The translations under genes and the position numbers were made by a program. From Bradyrhizobium sp. OK095 (GTDB lineage: Bacteria; Pseudomonadota; Alphaproteobacteria; Rhizobiales; Xanthobacteraceae), in the NCBI RefSeq assembly GCF_900109945.1, contig NZ_FOBX01000007.1:62001-126000 (forward strand): DNA of 64,000 nucleotides, written 5' to 3'. Each line of letters opens with the position of its first letter. Positions within the stretch are counted from its first letter, which is position 1. Of the stretch, positions 51,768 to 60,761 are shown in pieces. The notes beneath the pieces are model-generated. The model saw only the letters and a list, made by a program, of their open reading frames with translations, was not told the origin of the DNA and did not search any database.

Positions 51768-52164
51768 ATGCGCTGGGCACGAACGCCGTAACTTCGATCT
51801 CGACCTTGGCCCGGTCGTCCACCAGACCGCCGATATAGAGCAGCGTCGAGGGCGGGAAGTTGCGCCCGAGAGTCTCCTTCCACGCCGCGCCGATGCCAGC
51901 ACCCGCGGCCTCATATTCACTGCGGCTGGTCAGGTACCAGGTCAGACGAACGATGTGCTCGGGACCGGCGCCGGCCTCGCCCAGCAGCTTGATGATCCGC
52001 TTCAGCGCGGCCCCGACCTGCGTCGCCATGTCGGGCGCGTAATTGCCGGTCTCGTCGCCGCCGGTCTGCCCGGCCAGCACCACCCAGCGGCCCGGACCTT
52101 CCGCCACGACGCCGTGAGAAAAGCCGCGTGGTTTTTTCCATTCGGCCGGCTGCAAGATTTGCAT
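51766..52164 (-). CDS. RidA (YjgF/UK114) superfamily protein
   Basis: A 132-residue protein with the RidA/YjgF trimer fold: VVLAGQTGGDETGNYAPDMATQVGAALKRIIKLL, HIVRLTWYLTSRSEYEA and AKVEIEVTAFVP. The RidA catalytic arginine (P-x-R in the archetype) is replaced: the segment reads FPPSTLLYIG. Imine/enamine deaminase activity of the RidA type is therefore doubtful; many Rid-family paralogs lack it. Divergent from the DMT transporter gene. Confidence 0.82.
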   Translation of the reverse strand: MQILQPAEWKKPRGFSHGVVAEGPGRWVVLAGQTGGDETGNYAPDMATQVGAALKRIIKLLGEAGAGPEHIVRLTWYLTSRSEYEAAGAGIGAAWKETLGRNFPPSTLLYIGGLVDDRAKVEIEVTAFVPSA

Positions 52165-52313
52165 GAGCGAAGATCTCCCGATTTTCTCGTTGTTCGACGA
52201 CGGCTTAGCACGCCGCGCTGCATCGCTGCATCCGTAGATTTGGCCGTTGCAAACGGCAGTGATGTCGCCGATACCGGCCTCCCCTCAGGATTTTCGCTCT
52301 CACATCTTTCCCG

Positions 52314-53189
52314 ATGAGCACGACACCGTCCAAATCGATGGCCGCACTGTGGATGGCCGGCTGGCTATCGCTGACGCTCGTCATGGCCGTCGCGGGACGC
52401 GAAGCCGTGCGCGAAATGAACGTCTTCCAAGTGATGGAGGTGCGTTCGCTGGTCGGTCTCTGCCTGCTCTATCCGATGATCCGGCGCGCCGGCGGCTTTG
52501 CAAGGCTCCAGACCCGGCGACTGCCCCAGCATATCGCGCGCAATTTGATCCACTATGTCTCACAGCTCGGCTGGTTCTTTGCGCTGACGTTGATCCCGAT
52601 CGGCCAGGTGGTGGCGATCGAGTTCACCATGCCGATATGGACCGCAATCCTCGCTGCGAGCTTTTTGTCCGAACGCATGACGTCTTGGAAAATCGCAGCG
52701 ATCCTGCTCGGGCTCGTCGGGGTCATCGTCATCGTGCGGCCTTCGACCGGCGAGATCAATCAGGGACAGTTGATCGCACTCGGCGCGGCGATCGGCTTCG
52801 GCGTCTCGATGGCGCTGGTCAAATCACTGACCCGCACCGAGAGCGCGCTCGCGGTCCTGTTCTGGATGCTGGTGGTGCAGTCGGTCGCGGGAGTCCTGCC
52901 GGCGCTCTACGTCTGGGCCTGGCCGCCCGGCCACATCTGGGGCTGGGTGATGGTGATCTCGGTCTGCGGCACGTTCGCGCATTACTGCCTCGCCAGTGCG
53001 ATGCGCTATGCCGACGCCACCGTCGTGGTTCCCATGGACTTCCTCCGGGTTCCACTGACCGCGACCGCCGGCTGGCTGCTGTATTCCGAGCGGCTCGACG
53101 CCTGGACCGTGCTCGGCGCGGCGCTGATCCTGTGCGGCAATCTCCTGAATTTGAAACCGGCGCCGCCGGTTCCCGCCCGCGCGCAGTGA
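52314..53189 (+). CDS. EamA (DMT) family transporter
   Basis: A 291-residue protein with ten hydrophobic helices arranged as two EamA repeats. Typical pieces are MAALWMAGWLSLTLVMAVAG, LIPIGQVVAIEFTMPIWTAIL and VALVLCGTFAHY-type C-terminal helices (HYCLASAMRYADATVVVPMDFLRVP). Such proteins export or import small metabolites, often amino acids. ATG 52314 follows TTCCCG; the ribosome-binding site is weak. The gene stands alone. Confidence 0.85.
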   Translation: MSTTPSKSMAALWMAGWLSLTLVMAVAGREAVREMNVFQVMEVRSLVGLCLLYPMIRRAGGFARLQTRRLPQHIARNLIHYVSQLGWFFALTLIPIGQVVAIEFTMPIWTAILAASFLSERMTSWKIAAILLGLVGVIVIVRPSTGEINQGQLIALGAAIGFGVSMALVKSLTRTESALAVLFWMLVVQSVAGVLPALYVWAWPPGHIWGWVMVISVCGTFAHYCLASAMRYADATVVVPMDFLRVPLTATAGWLLYSERLDAWTVLGAALILCGNLLNLKPAPPVPARAQ

Positions 53190-53384
53190 ACCCGCGCACG
53201 GCCTCGCGCGACAAACAAAATGGTCGAGCGTGATTTGGATCACGTTGGAGGGGCATCCCAGCGTGCAACACTCGGCCGCAAAGCAATATGTGGCTGTGTT
53301 TTGCTTGCACGGGGCCGGGCGATTTCGTGTAAGTTTGGTGCCAGTTTGTTGCTGCCTGCAATTCGATTCTGTTGGGGATTTCAG

Positions 53385-54818
53385 ATGCGCACTCTCACCC
53401 TCCTCGTTTCGCTGATGTGCATGGCGCTGTCGGTCAGCGCCGCCAAGGCCGACCGCCGCGTCGCTTTCGTCGTCGGCAACGGCGCCTACAAGAACGTCGC
53501 GCAATTGCCGAACCCGCCGATCGACGCCAAGGCGATGGCATCGACGCTGCGCAATGTCGGCTTTGAGGTGATCGAAGGATCCAACCTCACCCGTGACCAG
53601 ATGACGGAGAAGCTGCTCGACTTCGGTCGCAAGGCCCAGGGCTCAGATGTCGCGGTGTTCTATTACGCCGGCCACGGCATCGCCGTCGGCGGCTCCAACT
53701 ATCTGCTGCCGGTCGATGCCGACATCAAATCGGAAATGGACGTCAAGCTCGGCGCCGCCATCAACATCGACCTGACGCTCGACCAGACCATGGGCGACGC
53801 CAAGGTCAAGCTCGTGTTCCTTGATGCCTGCCGCGACAATCCGTTCGCCGCCAAGATCAAGTCGAACTCGGCAACCCGCAGCGTCAACGTGCAGAGCGGC
53901 CTGGCCGAGATGAAGTCCGGCGAAGGCACGCTGATCGCATTCGCCACCGGCCCGGGACAGACCGCGCTTGACGGCCAGGAGGGCAACAACAGCCCGTTCA
54001 CCCGCGCGCTGATCGACAACATCACCAAGCCCGGCATCGAGATCCAGCAGGCGATGACCTCGGTGCGCGCCCAGGTCAACGAGGAGACCCACAAGGGCCA
54101 GCTTCCCTGGGGCCACACCAATTTGATCGGCGCGGTCTATCTCAACCAGGCGCCGACGACCCAGGTCGCCAACGCGGCGCCGACCGCGGCGAGTGTCGTG
54201 CCGCCGGCTGCAACCAGTGCCAGCTCGGATTCGGCCAATGTCGAGCTCGAGTACTGGCGCTCGGTGAAGGAGACCAACAAGCCGGAAGAGCTCAACGCCT
54301 ATCTCTCCTCCTATCCGAACGGCCAGTTCAAGGCGCTGGCGCTGGCCCGTATCGCCGCGATCCAGAACGGTCCGTCGACCACGACCCGCAACCTCAATGC
54401 TGGCGTGGATCCCGCCACCTTCACCGATGACGCATCCCAGCTCACCGAAGACCAGATCGGCCTGGACAAGGGCCAGCGCCGCGACGTGCAGCGCCGCCTG
54501 ACCGGGCTCGGCTTCGACACCAAGGTCACCGGTGCCTTCAGCGAGGATACCCGTACGGTGCTCAAGCGCTGGCAGGCCGCGCGCGGCTATCCGTCGACCG
54601 GCTACCTCAACAAGTTCCAGCACAAGGCCCTGCTCACCGAGATCGTGGCGACCGCGCCGGCCACCGCGAGCGAGGACAGCGGCGAAAAGCGCGCTCCCCG
54701 CCGTGCTGCCGCACCGGCCAACAATGGCGGTGGCGGCCATCGTGGCGGCGGCGATCCCGGCGCGGCCTTCATGGGCGGCGTCGTCGGCGGCATGATGGGC
54801 GGCATGTTCCGCCGCTGA
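53385..54818 (+). CDS. Exported caspase-family (metacaspase-like) protein with peptidoglycan-binding domain
   Basis: A 477-residue protein. Signal peptide MRTLTLLVSLMCMALSVSAAKA. A C14 caspase domain spans ~25-245, with RVAFVVGNGAYKNVAQLPNP, the catalytic His in VFYYAGHG (H97) and the catalytic Cys in FLDACRDNPF (C149). A helical segment at ~285-330 follows (ELEYWRSVKETNKPEELNAYL). A peptidoglycan-binding domain at ~365-425 follows (RDVQRRLTGLGFDTKVTGAFSEDTRTVLKRWQ), and the tail is Gly-rich. Such orthocaspases cleave after Arg or Lys; the location in the periplasm and wall binding are inferred. GGGGATTTCAG precedes ATG 53385. Confidence 0.88.
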   Translation: MRTLTLLVSLMCMALSVSAAKADRRVAFVVGNGAYKNVAQLPNPPIDAKAMASTLRNVGFEVIEGSNLTRDQMTEKLLDFGRKAQGSDVAVFYYAGHGIAVGGSNYLLPVDADIKSEMDVKLGAAINIDLTLDQTMGDAKVKLVFLDACRDNPFAAKIKSNSATRSVNVQSGLAEMKSGEGTLIAFATGPGQTALDGQEGNNSPFTRALIDNITKPGIEIQQAMTSVRAQVNEETHKGQLPWGHTNLIGAVYLNQAPTTQVANAAPTAASVVPPAATSASSDSANVELEYWRSVKETNKPEELNAYLSSYPNGQFKALALARIAAIQNGPSTTTRNLNAGVDPATFTDDASQLTEDQIGLDKGQRRDVQRRLTGLGFDTKVTGAFSEDTRTVLKRWQAARGYPSTGYLNKFQHKALLTEIVATAPATASEDSGEKRAPRRAAAPANNGGGGHRGGGDPGAAFMGGVVGGMMGGMFRR

Positions 54819-54837
54819 GGCAAAGGCCTCGCTCCCA

Positions 54838-54867
54838 AATAAAAGCCCGGCTCGCGCCGGGCTTTTT
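54838..54867 (+). terminator. Rho-independent terminator of the caspase gene
   Basis: Stem AAGCCCGGC/GCCGGGCTT (54843-54863) followed by TTTTTG on the plus strand. It also sits at the 3' end of the convergent LysR gene. Confidence 0.8.
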
Positions 54868-54872
54868 GCTTG

Positions 54873-55838
54873 CTAGTAATCTTGGGTGAACCAGGGCACG
54901 AGCGTCCGGATGCGCGGCATCGCCTGCGTCGTAATGCTCGACCGAGCCATCTCTGCGATGCGCGGCGCCAGTGATGAGAGATCGCCACGGCGTGTCACCA
55001 GAAGCAGCTCACGAAAAAATCCGGGGCCCGGCAGAGGGAGAGCGCTGACTTGACCAGCGTGAGCGAGCCCTTGCAACAGACACAGCGGCGTCGTGATCGC
55101 CACGCCCATCCCGGTGGCGACCATGGCGACCAGGCTGTCCGAGGTGTCAAACTCAAAGGCCCGCGGCGGGCGAATGCCCAAACGGCTCAGGTGGCGCTCG
55201 ACCTGAGCACCTGCATAGGAACGCTCGCTGTACCGGACCAGGCGATGCCGGGTCAGGATCTCCCGCAAATCAAGGTCAGCAAATTCGGCTTCCAATCCGC
55301 GCGGCACCACCAGCAGATTTGGCTCGCGGTAGAATGGGAAGCGCTCGATATCATACAGGTCATCCATCGCATCGCATGTGATCGCCGCGTCGATCGTTCG
55401 GTGGACCAGCGCCTCGGCATGCGAGTGAGCAAGGCCCGACCAAACGGACAGACTCAGTGCGACCTCGCCCGTCATGAGCTCCTTGACGAGGTGTGCGCCG
55501 ACCGTGGCGGCATAGGAGTCGATGAGGCCGAGCCTCAGATCGACGCGTTCAGGCAGTTTCGCTGCGTCCCGGAGTGCGCTGAGTAATGCGTCAAAGTCGC
55601 GATTCAGGTCGCGAACACGGCCAGCAAGGATGCGGCCTGCCCGCGTCAGTGTAAGCGGCCTCCGGCTGCGGTTGAAGAACGCGACACCGATCGAAGCCTC
55701 GGCCCGCCGCACAGCCTGAGAGACCGCTGATTGCGTCATCCCGAACTGACGGGACGCCTGAAGCATGCTGCCGGACTCCGCGACGGCCGCGACAATCTGC
55801 AAGCTTCGCAAGTCTGGAATGGGTGGCGTCATATCCAT
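54873..55838 (-). CDS. LysR-family transcriptional regulator
   Basis: A 321-residue protein. The N-terminal winged helix-turn-helix (LRSLQIVAAVAESGSMLQASRQFGMTQSAVSQAVRRAE) and the periplasmic-binding-protein-like C-terminal effector domain (VDLRLGLIDSYAATVGAHLV, FDTSDSLVAMVATGMGVAI) are canonical. It lies divergent from the oxidase-ABC operon that starts at 55958, so it probably controls that operon and itself. The inducer is presumably the transported amine or amino acid. Confidence 0.9.
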   Translation of the reverse strand: MDMTPPIPDLRSLQIVAAVAESGSMLQASRQFGMTQSAVSQAVRRAEASIGVAFFNRSRRPLTLTRAGRILAGRVRDLNRDFDALLSALRDAAKLPERVDLRLGLIDSYAATVGAHLVKELMTGEVALSLSVWSGLAHSHAEALVHRTIDAAITCDAMDDLYDIERFPFYREPNLLVVPRGLEAEFADLDLREILTRHRLVRYSERSYAGAQVERHLSRLGIRPPRAFEFDTSDSLVAMVATGMGVAITTPLCLLQGLAHAGQVSALPLPGPGFFRELLLVTRRGDLSSLAPRIAEMARSSITTQAMPRIRTLVPWFTQDY

Positions 55839-55957
55839 AACTTAAGCAGAAGTCATATTAACATGCAAATTGGCTTCATCATATGAATTATCCTTGTAGG
55901 AGAGCCGCATCCGAAAGCAGAATTCCGACCGTCCTAACAATTAAGCAGTCCCGATCG
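55839..55957. promoter_or_regulatory. Divergent control region between LysR gene and oxidase operon
   Basis: A 119-bp AT-rich gap for a GC-rich genome. TCATAT (55853-55858) and ATATGA (55881-55886) form a 34-base interrupted dyad, a plausible LysR-type operator. Promoter elements cannot be fixed. Confidence 0.45.
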
Positions 55958-57127
55958 ATGAGCGAGAAAGCGGATATTCTGGTGATCGGCCTCGGTGCCA
56001 TGGGCAGCGCGGCGCTCTATCAACTGGCCAAGCGAGGGGTCAAGGCGGTCGGCCTCGATCGCTTCGCCCCACCCCACACGATGGGATCCAGCCACGGCGA
56101 AACCCGCATCACCCGGCAGGCGGTCGGCGAAGGCCGCGACTACGTGCCCCTGGTGCTCGATACCCACCGGATCTGGCGTGAGCTCGAAGCCGAGACGTCT
56201 GCCGAGCTGCTGAACCCGTGCGGGCTCGTCGTCATGGCGCCCGGCGTCGGCGAGACGTCGCACCACGGCAAACCCGATTTCGTCGCACGCTCGATCGCAG
56301 CCGCCCGGGACTTCGGCATCACGCATGACGTGATCGACGGGCGAGAAGTGGCTCACCGCTTCCCGCAATTCCTGAACCTCGAGGGCAACGAAAAGGCCTA
56401 TTACGAGCCCGGCGGCGGATACGTTTTTCCGGAGCGCTGCATCAAGGCGCAATTGACGCGCGCGGAGCAGCTCGGCGCAACGATACGCAACGGGGTCGAA
56501 GTTCTCTCAATCGCGCAGAAGGGCTCCATTGTTGAGGTGGAAACGTCGTCGGGCAGGTTCGAGGCGGACCAGGTCGTGGTGTCCGCAGGAGCATGGAACG
56601 CTCATCTGCTCGGCGCGCCGTTTGACCGCGTGCTCTCGGTGAAGCGGCAGGTGCTGCATTGGTACGAGCTCGACGACACGAGCGCGTATCGCGCCAACGC
56701 CCCCGTGTTCATCTGGATGCATGGTGCGACGGACGTCGACTACCTCTACGGCTTCCCGCCTTTGCCTGGCGATCATCGCCTCAAGGTCGCGACCGAGCAG
56801 TACGAGACCAGCACGACGGCCGACACCATCGACCGCACCGTCGATCCGAAGGAGTCGGCTGCAATGTACCGGAAGCACGTCGAGGGGCGGCTGGCCGGCG
56901 CCACGCCGCGCGTCGCGCAGGCGGCCGCCTGTCTCTACACTGTGACGCCCGATCGGGGCTTCATCATCGACCGGCATCCCGACCAGGACAGAGTCTTCGT
57001 CGTCTCGGCCTGCTCGGGCCATGGCTTCAAGCACTCGGCCGGAATCGGAAACGTCGCGGCCGCGATGATGACCGACGGTCGAAGTGCGATCGACCTCACT
57101 CCATTCTCCGTGTCCCGATTTTCCTGA
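55958..57127 (+). CDS. FAD-dependent N-methyl-amino-acid oxidase (MTOX / monomeric sarcosine-oxidase-like)
   Basis: A 389-residue flavoprotein from ATG 55958. Rossmann start DILVIGLGAMGSAALYQLAKRG, then GSSHGETRITRQA (the conserved FAD/substrate segment of this family), VVSAGAWNAHLL and the C-terminal DRGFIIDRHPDQDRVFVVSACSGHGFKHSAGIGNVAA (shown in part). Family members oxidise N-methyl groups or secondary amines, releasing formaldehyde or an imine with H2O2. The covalent-flavin Cys of the MTOX/MSOX type falls in SACSGHGFK. Downstream ABC transporter genes point to a scavenged amino-acid-like substrate. Confidence 0.87.
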   Translation: MSEKADILVIGLGAMGSAALYQLAKRGVKAVGLDRFAPPHTMGSSHGETRITRQAVGEGRDYVPLVLDTHRIWRELEAETSAELLNPCGLVVMAPGVGETSHHGKPDFVARSIAAARDFGITHDVIDGREVAHRFPQFLNLEGNEKAYYEPGGGYVFPERCIKAQLTRAEQLGATIRNGVEVLSIAQKGSIVEVETSSGRFEADQVVVSAGAWNAHLLGAPFDRVLSVKRQVLHWYELDDTSAYRANAPVFIWMHGATDVDYLYGFPPLPGDHRLKVATEQYETSTTADTIDRTVDPKESAAMYRKHVEGRLAGATPRVAQAAACLYTVTPDRGFIIDRHPDQDRVFVVSACSGHGFKHSAGIGNVAAAMMTDGRSAIDLTPFSVSRFS

Positions 57128-57203
57128 CGTTTGGCACGAACTTTGTATCGCAGAAGAGTACGCTCAACGCTTGTCATGATTGCAATTCTGGAGGTGTCTT
57201 CCG

Positions 57204-58016
57204 ATGAAGAATCTGGTCCGTTCCATGATGGCAGGTGCCGCGGCGCTGCTGATGCTCGGCGGCGCTCAAGCAGCTGACGGCGTCGATGCCATCAAGCAGC
57301 GCGGCACGTTGAATGTCGGCGTCAAGGCTGACTACAAGCCCTTCGGCTTCCGCGATCCCACGGGCAACGTGGTCGGCATCGAGCCGGATTTTGCCGCGGA
57401 CATTGCCAAGCGCCTCGGCGTCAAGCTCGAGCTCGTTCCGGTCGCAGCCTCGAACAGGATCGAGTTTCTTCAGCAGGGAAAGATTGACCTGCTGATCGCG
57501 ACCATGTCCGACAGGCCGGAACGCCGCCGCGTCGTTCAGGCCATCGAACCACTGTATTATTCGGACTACGTGAATATCCTTCTCAACAAGAAGGCCGGCA
57601 TCAAGGACTGGGCCGACCTCAAGGGAAAACCCGTCTGCGCCACGTCGGGAGCCTGGTACAACAAGGACGTCGCCAAATCCTACGGCCCCGAGATTGTTGC
57701 GTTTGACGGCTCGGAGAAGCCTCTGTTCGCCATGAAGCAGGGCAACTGCATCGGCTATGTCTACGATCAGACCTTCCTGCAAGGCAAACTGCTCGAAGAC
57801 GAGTGGAAGACCGACTACGACCTCCCGCTAAAAGGCGTTCTGCCATCGCCATGGATGATCGCCGTCGCGCTCGACAACACCAGCCTTCAGAAGCTTCTCG
57901 AAGATACGACGAAGGACTGGATGAAGACCGGATTCATCGTGGCAGCTGAAAAGAAGTGGGGTATTACGCCGACCGAATACTCGCTCTCCATGCACGAGCA
58001 GTACAAAGACAAATAG
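57204..58016 (+). CDS. Amino-acid ABC transporter, periplasmic binding protein (family 3)
   Basis: A 270-residue protein with signal MKNLVRSMMAGAAALLMLGGAQA. SBP_bac_3 motifs include RGTLNVGVKADYKPFGF, GFEPDFAADIA-type IGFEP/EPDFAADIAKRLG, ATMSDRPERRRVVQAIEPLYYSD and GKPVCATSGAWYNKDVAK. GGAGGTGT lies before ATG 57204. It binds a polar amino acid or related amine. Second gene of the likely operon. Confidence 0.9.
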   Translation: MKNLVRSMMAGAAALLMLGGAQAADGVDAIKQRGTLNVGVKADYKPFGFRDPTGNVVGIEPDFAADIAKRLGVKLELVPVAASNRIEFLQQGKIDLLIATMSDRPERRRVVQAIEPLYYSDYVNILLNKKAGIKDWADLKGKPVCATSGAWYNKDVAKSYGPEIVAFDGSEKPLFAMKQGNCIGYVYDQTFLQGKLLEDEWKTDYDLPLKGVLPSPWMIAVALDNTSLQKLLEDTTKDWMKTGFIVAAEKKWGITPTEYSLSMHEQYKDK

Positions 58017-58114
58017 ACGCGTGAAGCGGAGCGCCAGGACCACCTCGCGCTCCGAACAAGTCGAACCAATGCACTGATACGAGGCATCGCCTCAACACCT
58101 CGGTGTCGCGCAAC

Positions 58115-58858
58115 ATGCAGGCAATCGGCGACTGGTTTCAGCGGCTCTACGAGACGACGGGGCTGAATTTTTCCGTTTTCTACGATGCGTACGATTGGGG
58201 CCGCTACGTCGGCGGCCTCAAGATGACGCTGCTTCTGAGTATCACGACCATCGTGCTGAGCCTCATCATCGGCGCGGTTGGCGCCTTGATGCAGGGCAGT
58301 CCGTCGATGTTGCTGCGGCTGCCCGTCAATGCTTTCGTCGTGGTGTTCCGCAACACGCCCCCGCTGGTCCAGCTTTTCTTTTTCTATTTCGGCCTCGGCA
58401 CCATGCTTCCGGCCGTCGAGGCGGCGGGCATGCGCGTTCCGCTGCTGAGCAACGTTCAGTGGGCCATCATTTCGCTGTCGCTGTTTGCGGCCGCCTTCAA
58501 CGTCGAAATCTTCCGCTCCGGAATTGAGGCGGTGCCGAGGACGACGATCGAAGCCGCGGAGGCGCTCGGGTACACGCGCCTCAAGGCTTACGTTCATATC
58601 GTCCTTCCCCTGGCCATTCGCGTTTGTCTTCCCGCACTGAACAACAACCTCGTCAACCTGCTCAAGACGACCACCCTCGCCTACGCGATCGCCGTTCCCG
58701 AAACGCTGTACGCGGTCAAGCAGATCTGGTCGGAATCGCAGAATGTTTTCGAAATGATGGTCGTGTTGCTTGCGACCTACGGCATCCTCGTCGGGATCCT
58801 CGTCTGGCTGATGCATCGCTGGGAGCGGGCGATGCATATCCCCGGTTATGCGCGATGA
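58115..58858 (+). CDS. Amino-acid ABC transporter permease 1 (HisM/GlnP-like)
   Basis: A 247-residue permease with five hydrophobic helices and the EAA loop (EAAEALGYTRLKAYVHIVLPLAI, with conserved EAxxxGxxxxxxxxxIxLP). Its start is uncertain: ATG 58115 or GTG 58103. The stop overlaps the next start as ATGA, indicating translational coupling. Confidence 0.85.
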   Translation: MQAIGDWFQRLYETTGLNFSVFYDAYDWGRYVGGLKMTLLLSITTIVLSLIIGAVGALMQGSPSMLLRLPVNAFVVVFRNTPPLVQLFFFYFGLGTMLPAVEAAGMRVPLLSNVQWAIISLSLFAAAFNVEIFRSGIEAVPRTTIEAAEALGYTRLKAYVHIVLPLAIRVCLPALNNNLVNLLKTTTLAYAIAVPETLYAVKQIWSESQNVFEMMVVLLATYGILVGILVWLMHRWERAMHIPGYAR

Positions 58859-59697
58859 AGACAGCCGGCTCCGAGCAGAGGCTTGCCGTCCTTCTACCGT
58901 ATCGTCCCGCGCCGACCCGGATGTCCATTCGGATCGGCCCGCTGCCCGCGGCGATCCTCTGTTTCTGCGCCGTCATGGCTGCATCCACGGCGTGGGCGCA
59001 GACCGGACCGACGATGCTGTCGCCGCTGCAAGTCATCGTGAAATGGTCGCCGCTGTTATTGCGCGGGTTCGCCTTCAACATCCTGATCTCCCTGATGGCC
59101 ATGCTGCTGGGGACCATCGCCGGGCTTGGCCTGGGTCTCGCTTTGTTATCGGAGTCCCGGCTACTCGCCGCCGCCAGCTGGCTCGTCACGCAATTCTTCC
59201 GCAACGCGCCGTGGCTGGTGCTGCTGTTCTTCGTCATGTTTCTGGTGCCCTTCCAGGTCACCCTGTTCAAGACGACCATCCCCTTGCCGGACTGGATCAA
59301 GGCGACGGTCGGCTTCGCCCTGCCCGTCATGGCAAATGTCGCCGAGGTCGTGCGCGGCGCGGTCCGCTCCATTCCGTCGACGCAATGGGAGGCGGCGGAA
59401 TCGCTCTCGTTCACGCGGCGGCAGACGATGTGGCTGATCATGCTGCCACAGTGCATCAAGCGCATGCTGCCGCCCTGGATGAACATCTATGCGATCGTCG
59501 CGATGTCGACGGTGCTCGCATCAATCGTGGGTGTTTCAGAAATGCTCACCCTGACGGCGCAGGTGCATGCCGCCGAAGGCGGCAGACCGGAGTTGTTCGC
59601 GCCGCTCTACGGCTTCGCGCTGCTATGCTTCTTCCTCTACTGTTATCCGATCAACATCTGGACCGCTCGTCTCGAGCGCCGGTTCCGCGTACGCTGA
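58855..59697 (+). CDS. Amino-acid ABC transporter permease 2
   Basis: A 280-residue permease. A signal-like N-terminal helix precedes the usual five-helix core, with the EAA-like loop WEAAESLSFTRRQTMWLIMLPQCIKRMLPP. ATG 58855 overlaps the previous stop by four bases. It probably forms a heterodimer with permease 1. Confidence 0.87.
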   Translation: MKTAGSEQRLAVLLPYRPAPTRMSIRIGPLPAAILCFCAVMAASTAWAQTGPTMLSPLQVIVKWSPLLLRGFAFNILISLMAMLLGTIAGLGLGLALLSESRLLAAASWLVTQFFRNAPWLVLLFFVMFLVPFQVTLFKTTIPLPDWIKATVGFALPVMANVAEVVRGAVRSIPSTQWEAAESLSFTRRQTMWLIMLPQCIKRMLPPWMNIYAIVAMSTVLASIVGVSEMLTLTAQVHAAEGGRPELFAPLYGFALLCFFLYCYPINIWTARLERRFRVR

Positions 59698-59708
59698 GGA
59701 AACAGAGC

Positions 59709-60461
59709 ATGGCCACGAGCTGGACTCCGGATCAGCCCATCGTTCAATGCGTCGATGTCAGAAAGTCATTCGGCGCCCTCGAGGTCCTGAAGGGCATCAG
59801 CCTGTCGGTCCGGAAGGGCGAGGTGATCTGTATCATCGGTCCGTCCGGATCGGGGAAATCCACGCTGATCCGCTGCATCAATGCCCTTCAACCGATCTCG
59901 TCCGGCAGCATTCAGATCGAAGGCATCGAGGTGTCCGATCCCAGACTCGACAAGCTGGCGCTGCGCCGCAAGGTCGGGATGGTGTTTCAGCAGTACAACC
60001 TCTTCCCGCACAAGACCGCGCTTCAGAACGTGATGATGGCGCCGATCCATGTTCTCGGCCAGAAACGCGCCGAGGTCGAAGCGCGCGCCCGGGCGCTCCT
60101 CGCCAAGGTGCGGCTCGCGGGGAAGGAGGACACCTATCCCGGTGAACTCTCCGGCGGACAGCAGCAGCGCGTCGCCATCGCCCGCTCGCTGGCGATGCGG
60201 CCGGACATCATGCTGTTCGACGAGGTGACCGCCGCCCTCGATCCGGAAACGGTCAAGGAGGTTCTGGTCACCATCCGGGAGCTTGCCGAGGACGGGATGA
60301 CGTGCATTCTCGTCACCCATGAAATGAACTTCGCCCGCGAGGTCGCCGATCACGTCTACTTCACCGATCGCGGTGTGATCGTCGAACACGGGCCGCCGGC
60401 AACTTTGTTTACGGCGGCCAAGGACGAGCGAACGCAGCAGTTTCTGTCGCAGGTCCTCTGA
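59709..60461 (+). CDS. Amino-acid ABC transporter ATP-binding protein (GlnQ-like)
   Basis: A 250-residue ATPase. Walker A GPSGSGKSTLIRC, Q-loop QQYNLFPHKTALQN, signature LSGGQQQRVAIARSLA, Walker B IMLFDEVTAALDPE, and H-loop THEMNFA are all intact, typical of polar-amino-acid importers. It completes the 55958-60461 operon: oxidase, binding protein, two permeases and ATPase. The operon may feed an N-methyl or secondary amine into the oxidase. Confidence 0.92.
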   Translation: MATSWTPDQPIVQCVDVRKSFGALEVLKGISLSVRKGEVICIIGPSGSGKSTLIRCINALQPISSGSIQIEGIEVSDPRLDKLALRRKVGMVFQQYNLFPHKTALQNVMMAPIHVLGQKRAEVEARARALLAKVRLAGKEDTYPGELSGGQQQRVAIARSLAMRPDIMLFDEVTAALDPETVKEVLVTIRELAEDGMTCILVTHEMNFAREVADHVYFTDRGVIVEHGPPATLFTAAKDERTQQFLSQVL

Positions 60462-60518
60462 GTTCGCCGCCAGGATTCCCGAGCGCGCCGGCTTTCGGCG
60501 CACTCTGGCAAGCTTACG

Positions 60519-60758
60519 CTACTTCCCCGCAGCCTTGCGCAGCGCCTCGTTGATGCGGTCCTGCCAGCCGGGACCGCCCGCCTGGAAATGCTCCAGCACG
60601 TCCTGATCGATCCGCAGCGTGACCTGCTCCTTGATCCCCGGCGCCACGTTCGGCTTCGGCGGCGCCACGGCGACCTTGGCGGTCACCTTCTTGAACGCCG
60701 CCTCGGCCTCCGACCGCGCATCGCCAAGCGTACGCGGTCGCCTCGGTTGATCCGCCAT
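60519..60758 (-). CDS. BrnA-type antitoxin (orphan)
   Basis: A 79-residue protein with a helix-strand C-terminal part matching BrnA antitoxins (EQVTLRIDQDVLEHFQAGGPGWQDRINEALRKAAGK, given in part). It would be a ribbon-helix-helix-like DNA-binding antitoxin. No adjacent BrnT toxin is present. It lies 3 bp after cysK and is probably co-transcribed with it. Confidence 0.75.
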   Translation of the reverse strand: MADQPRRPRTLGDARSEAEAAFKKVTAKVAVAPPKPNVAPGIKEQVTLRIDQDVLEHFQAGGPGWQDRINEALRKAAGK

Positions 60759-60761
60759 ATC

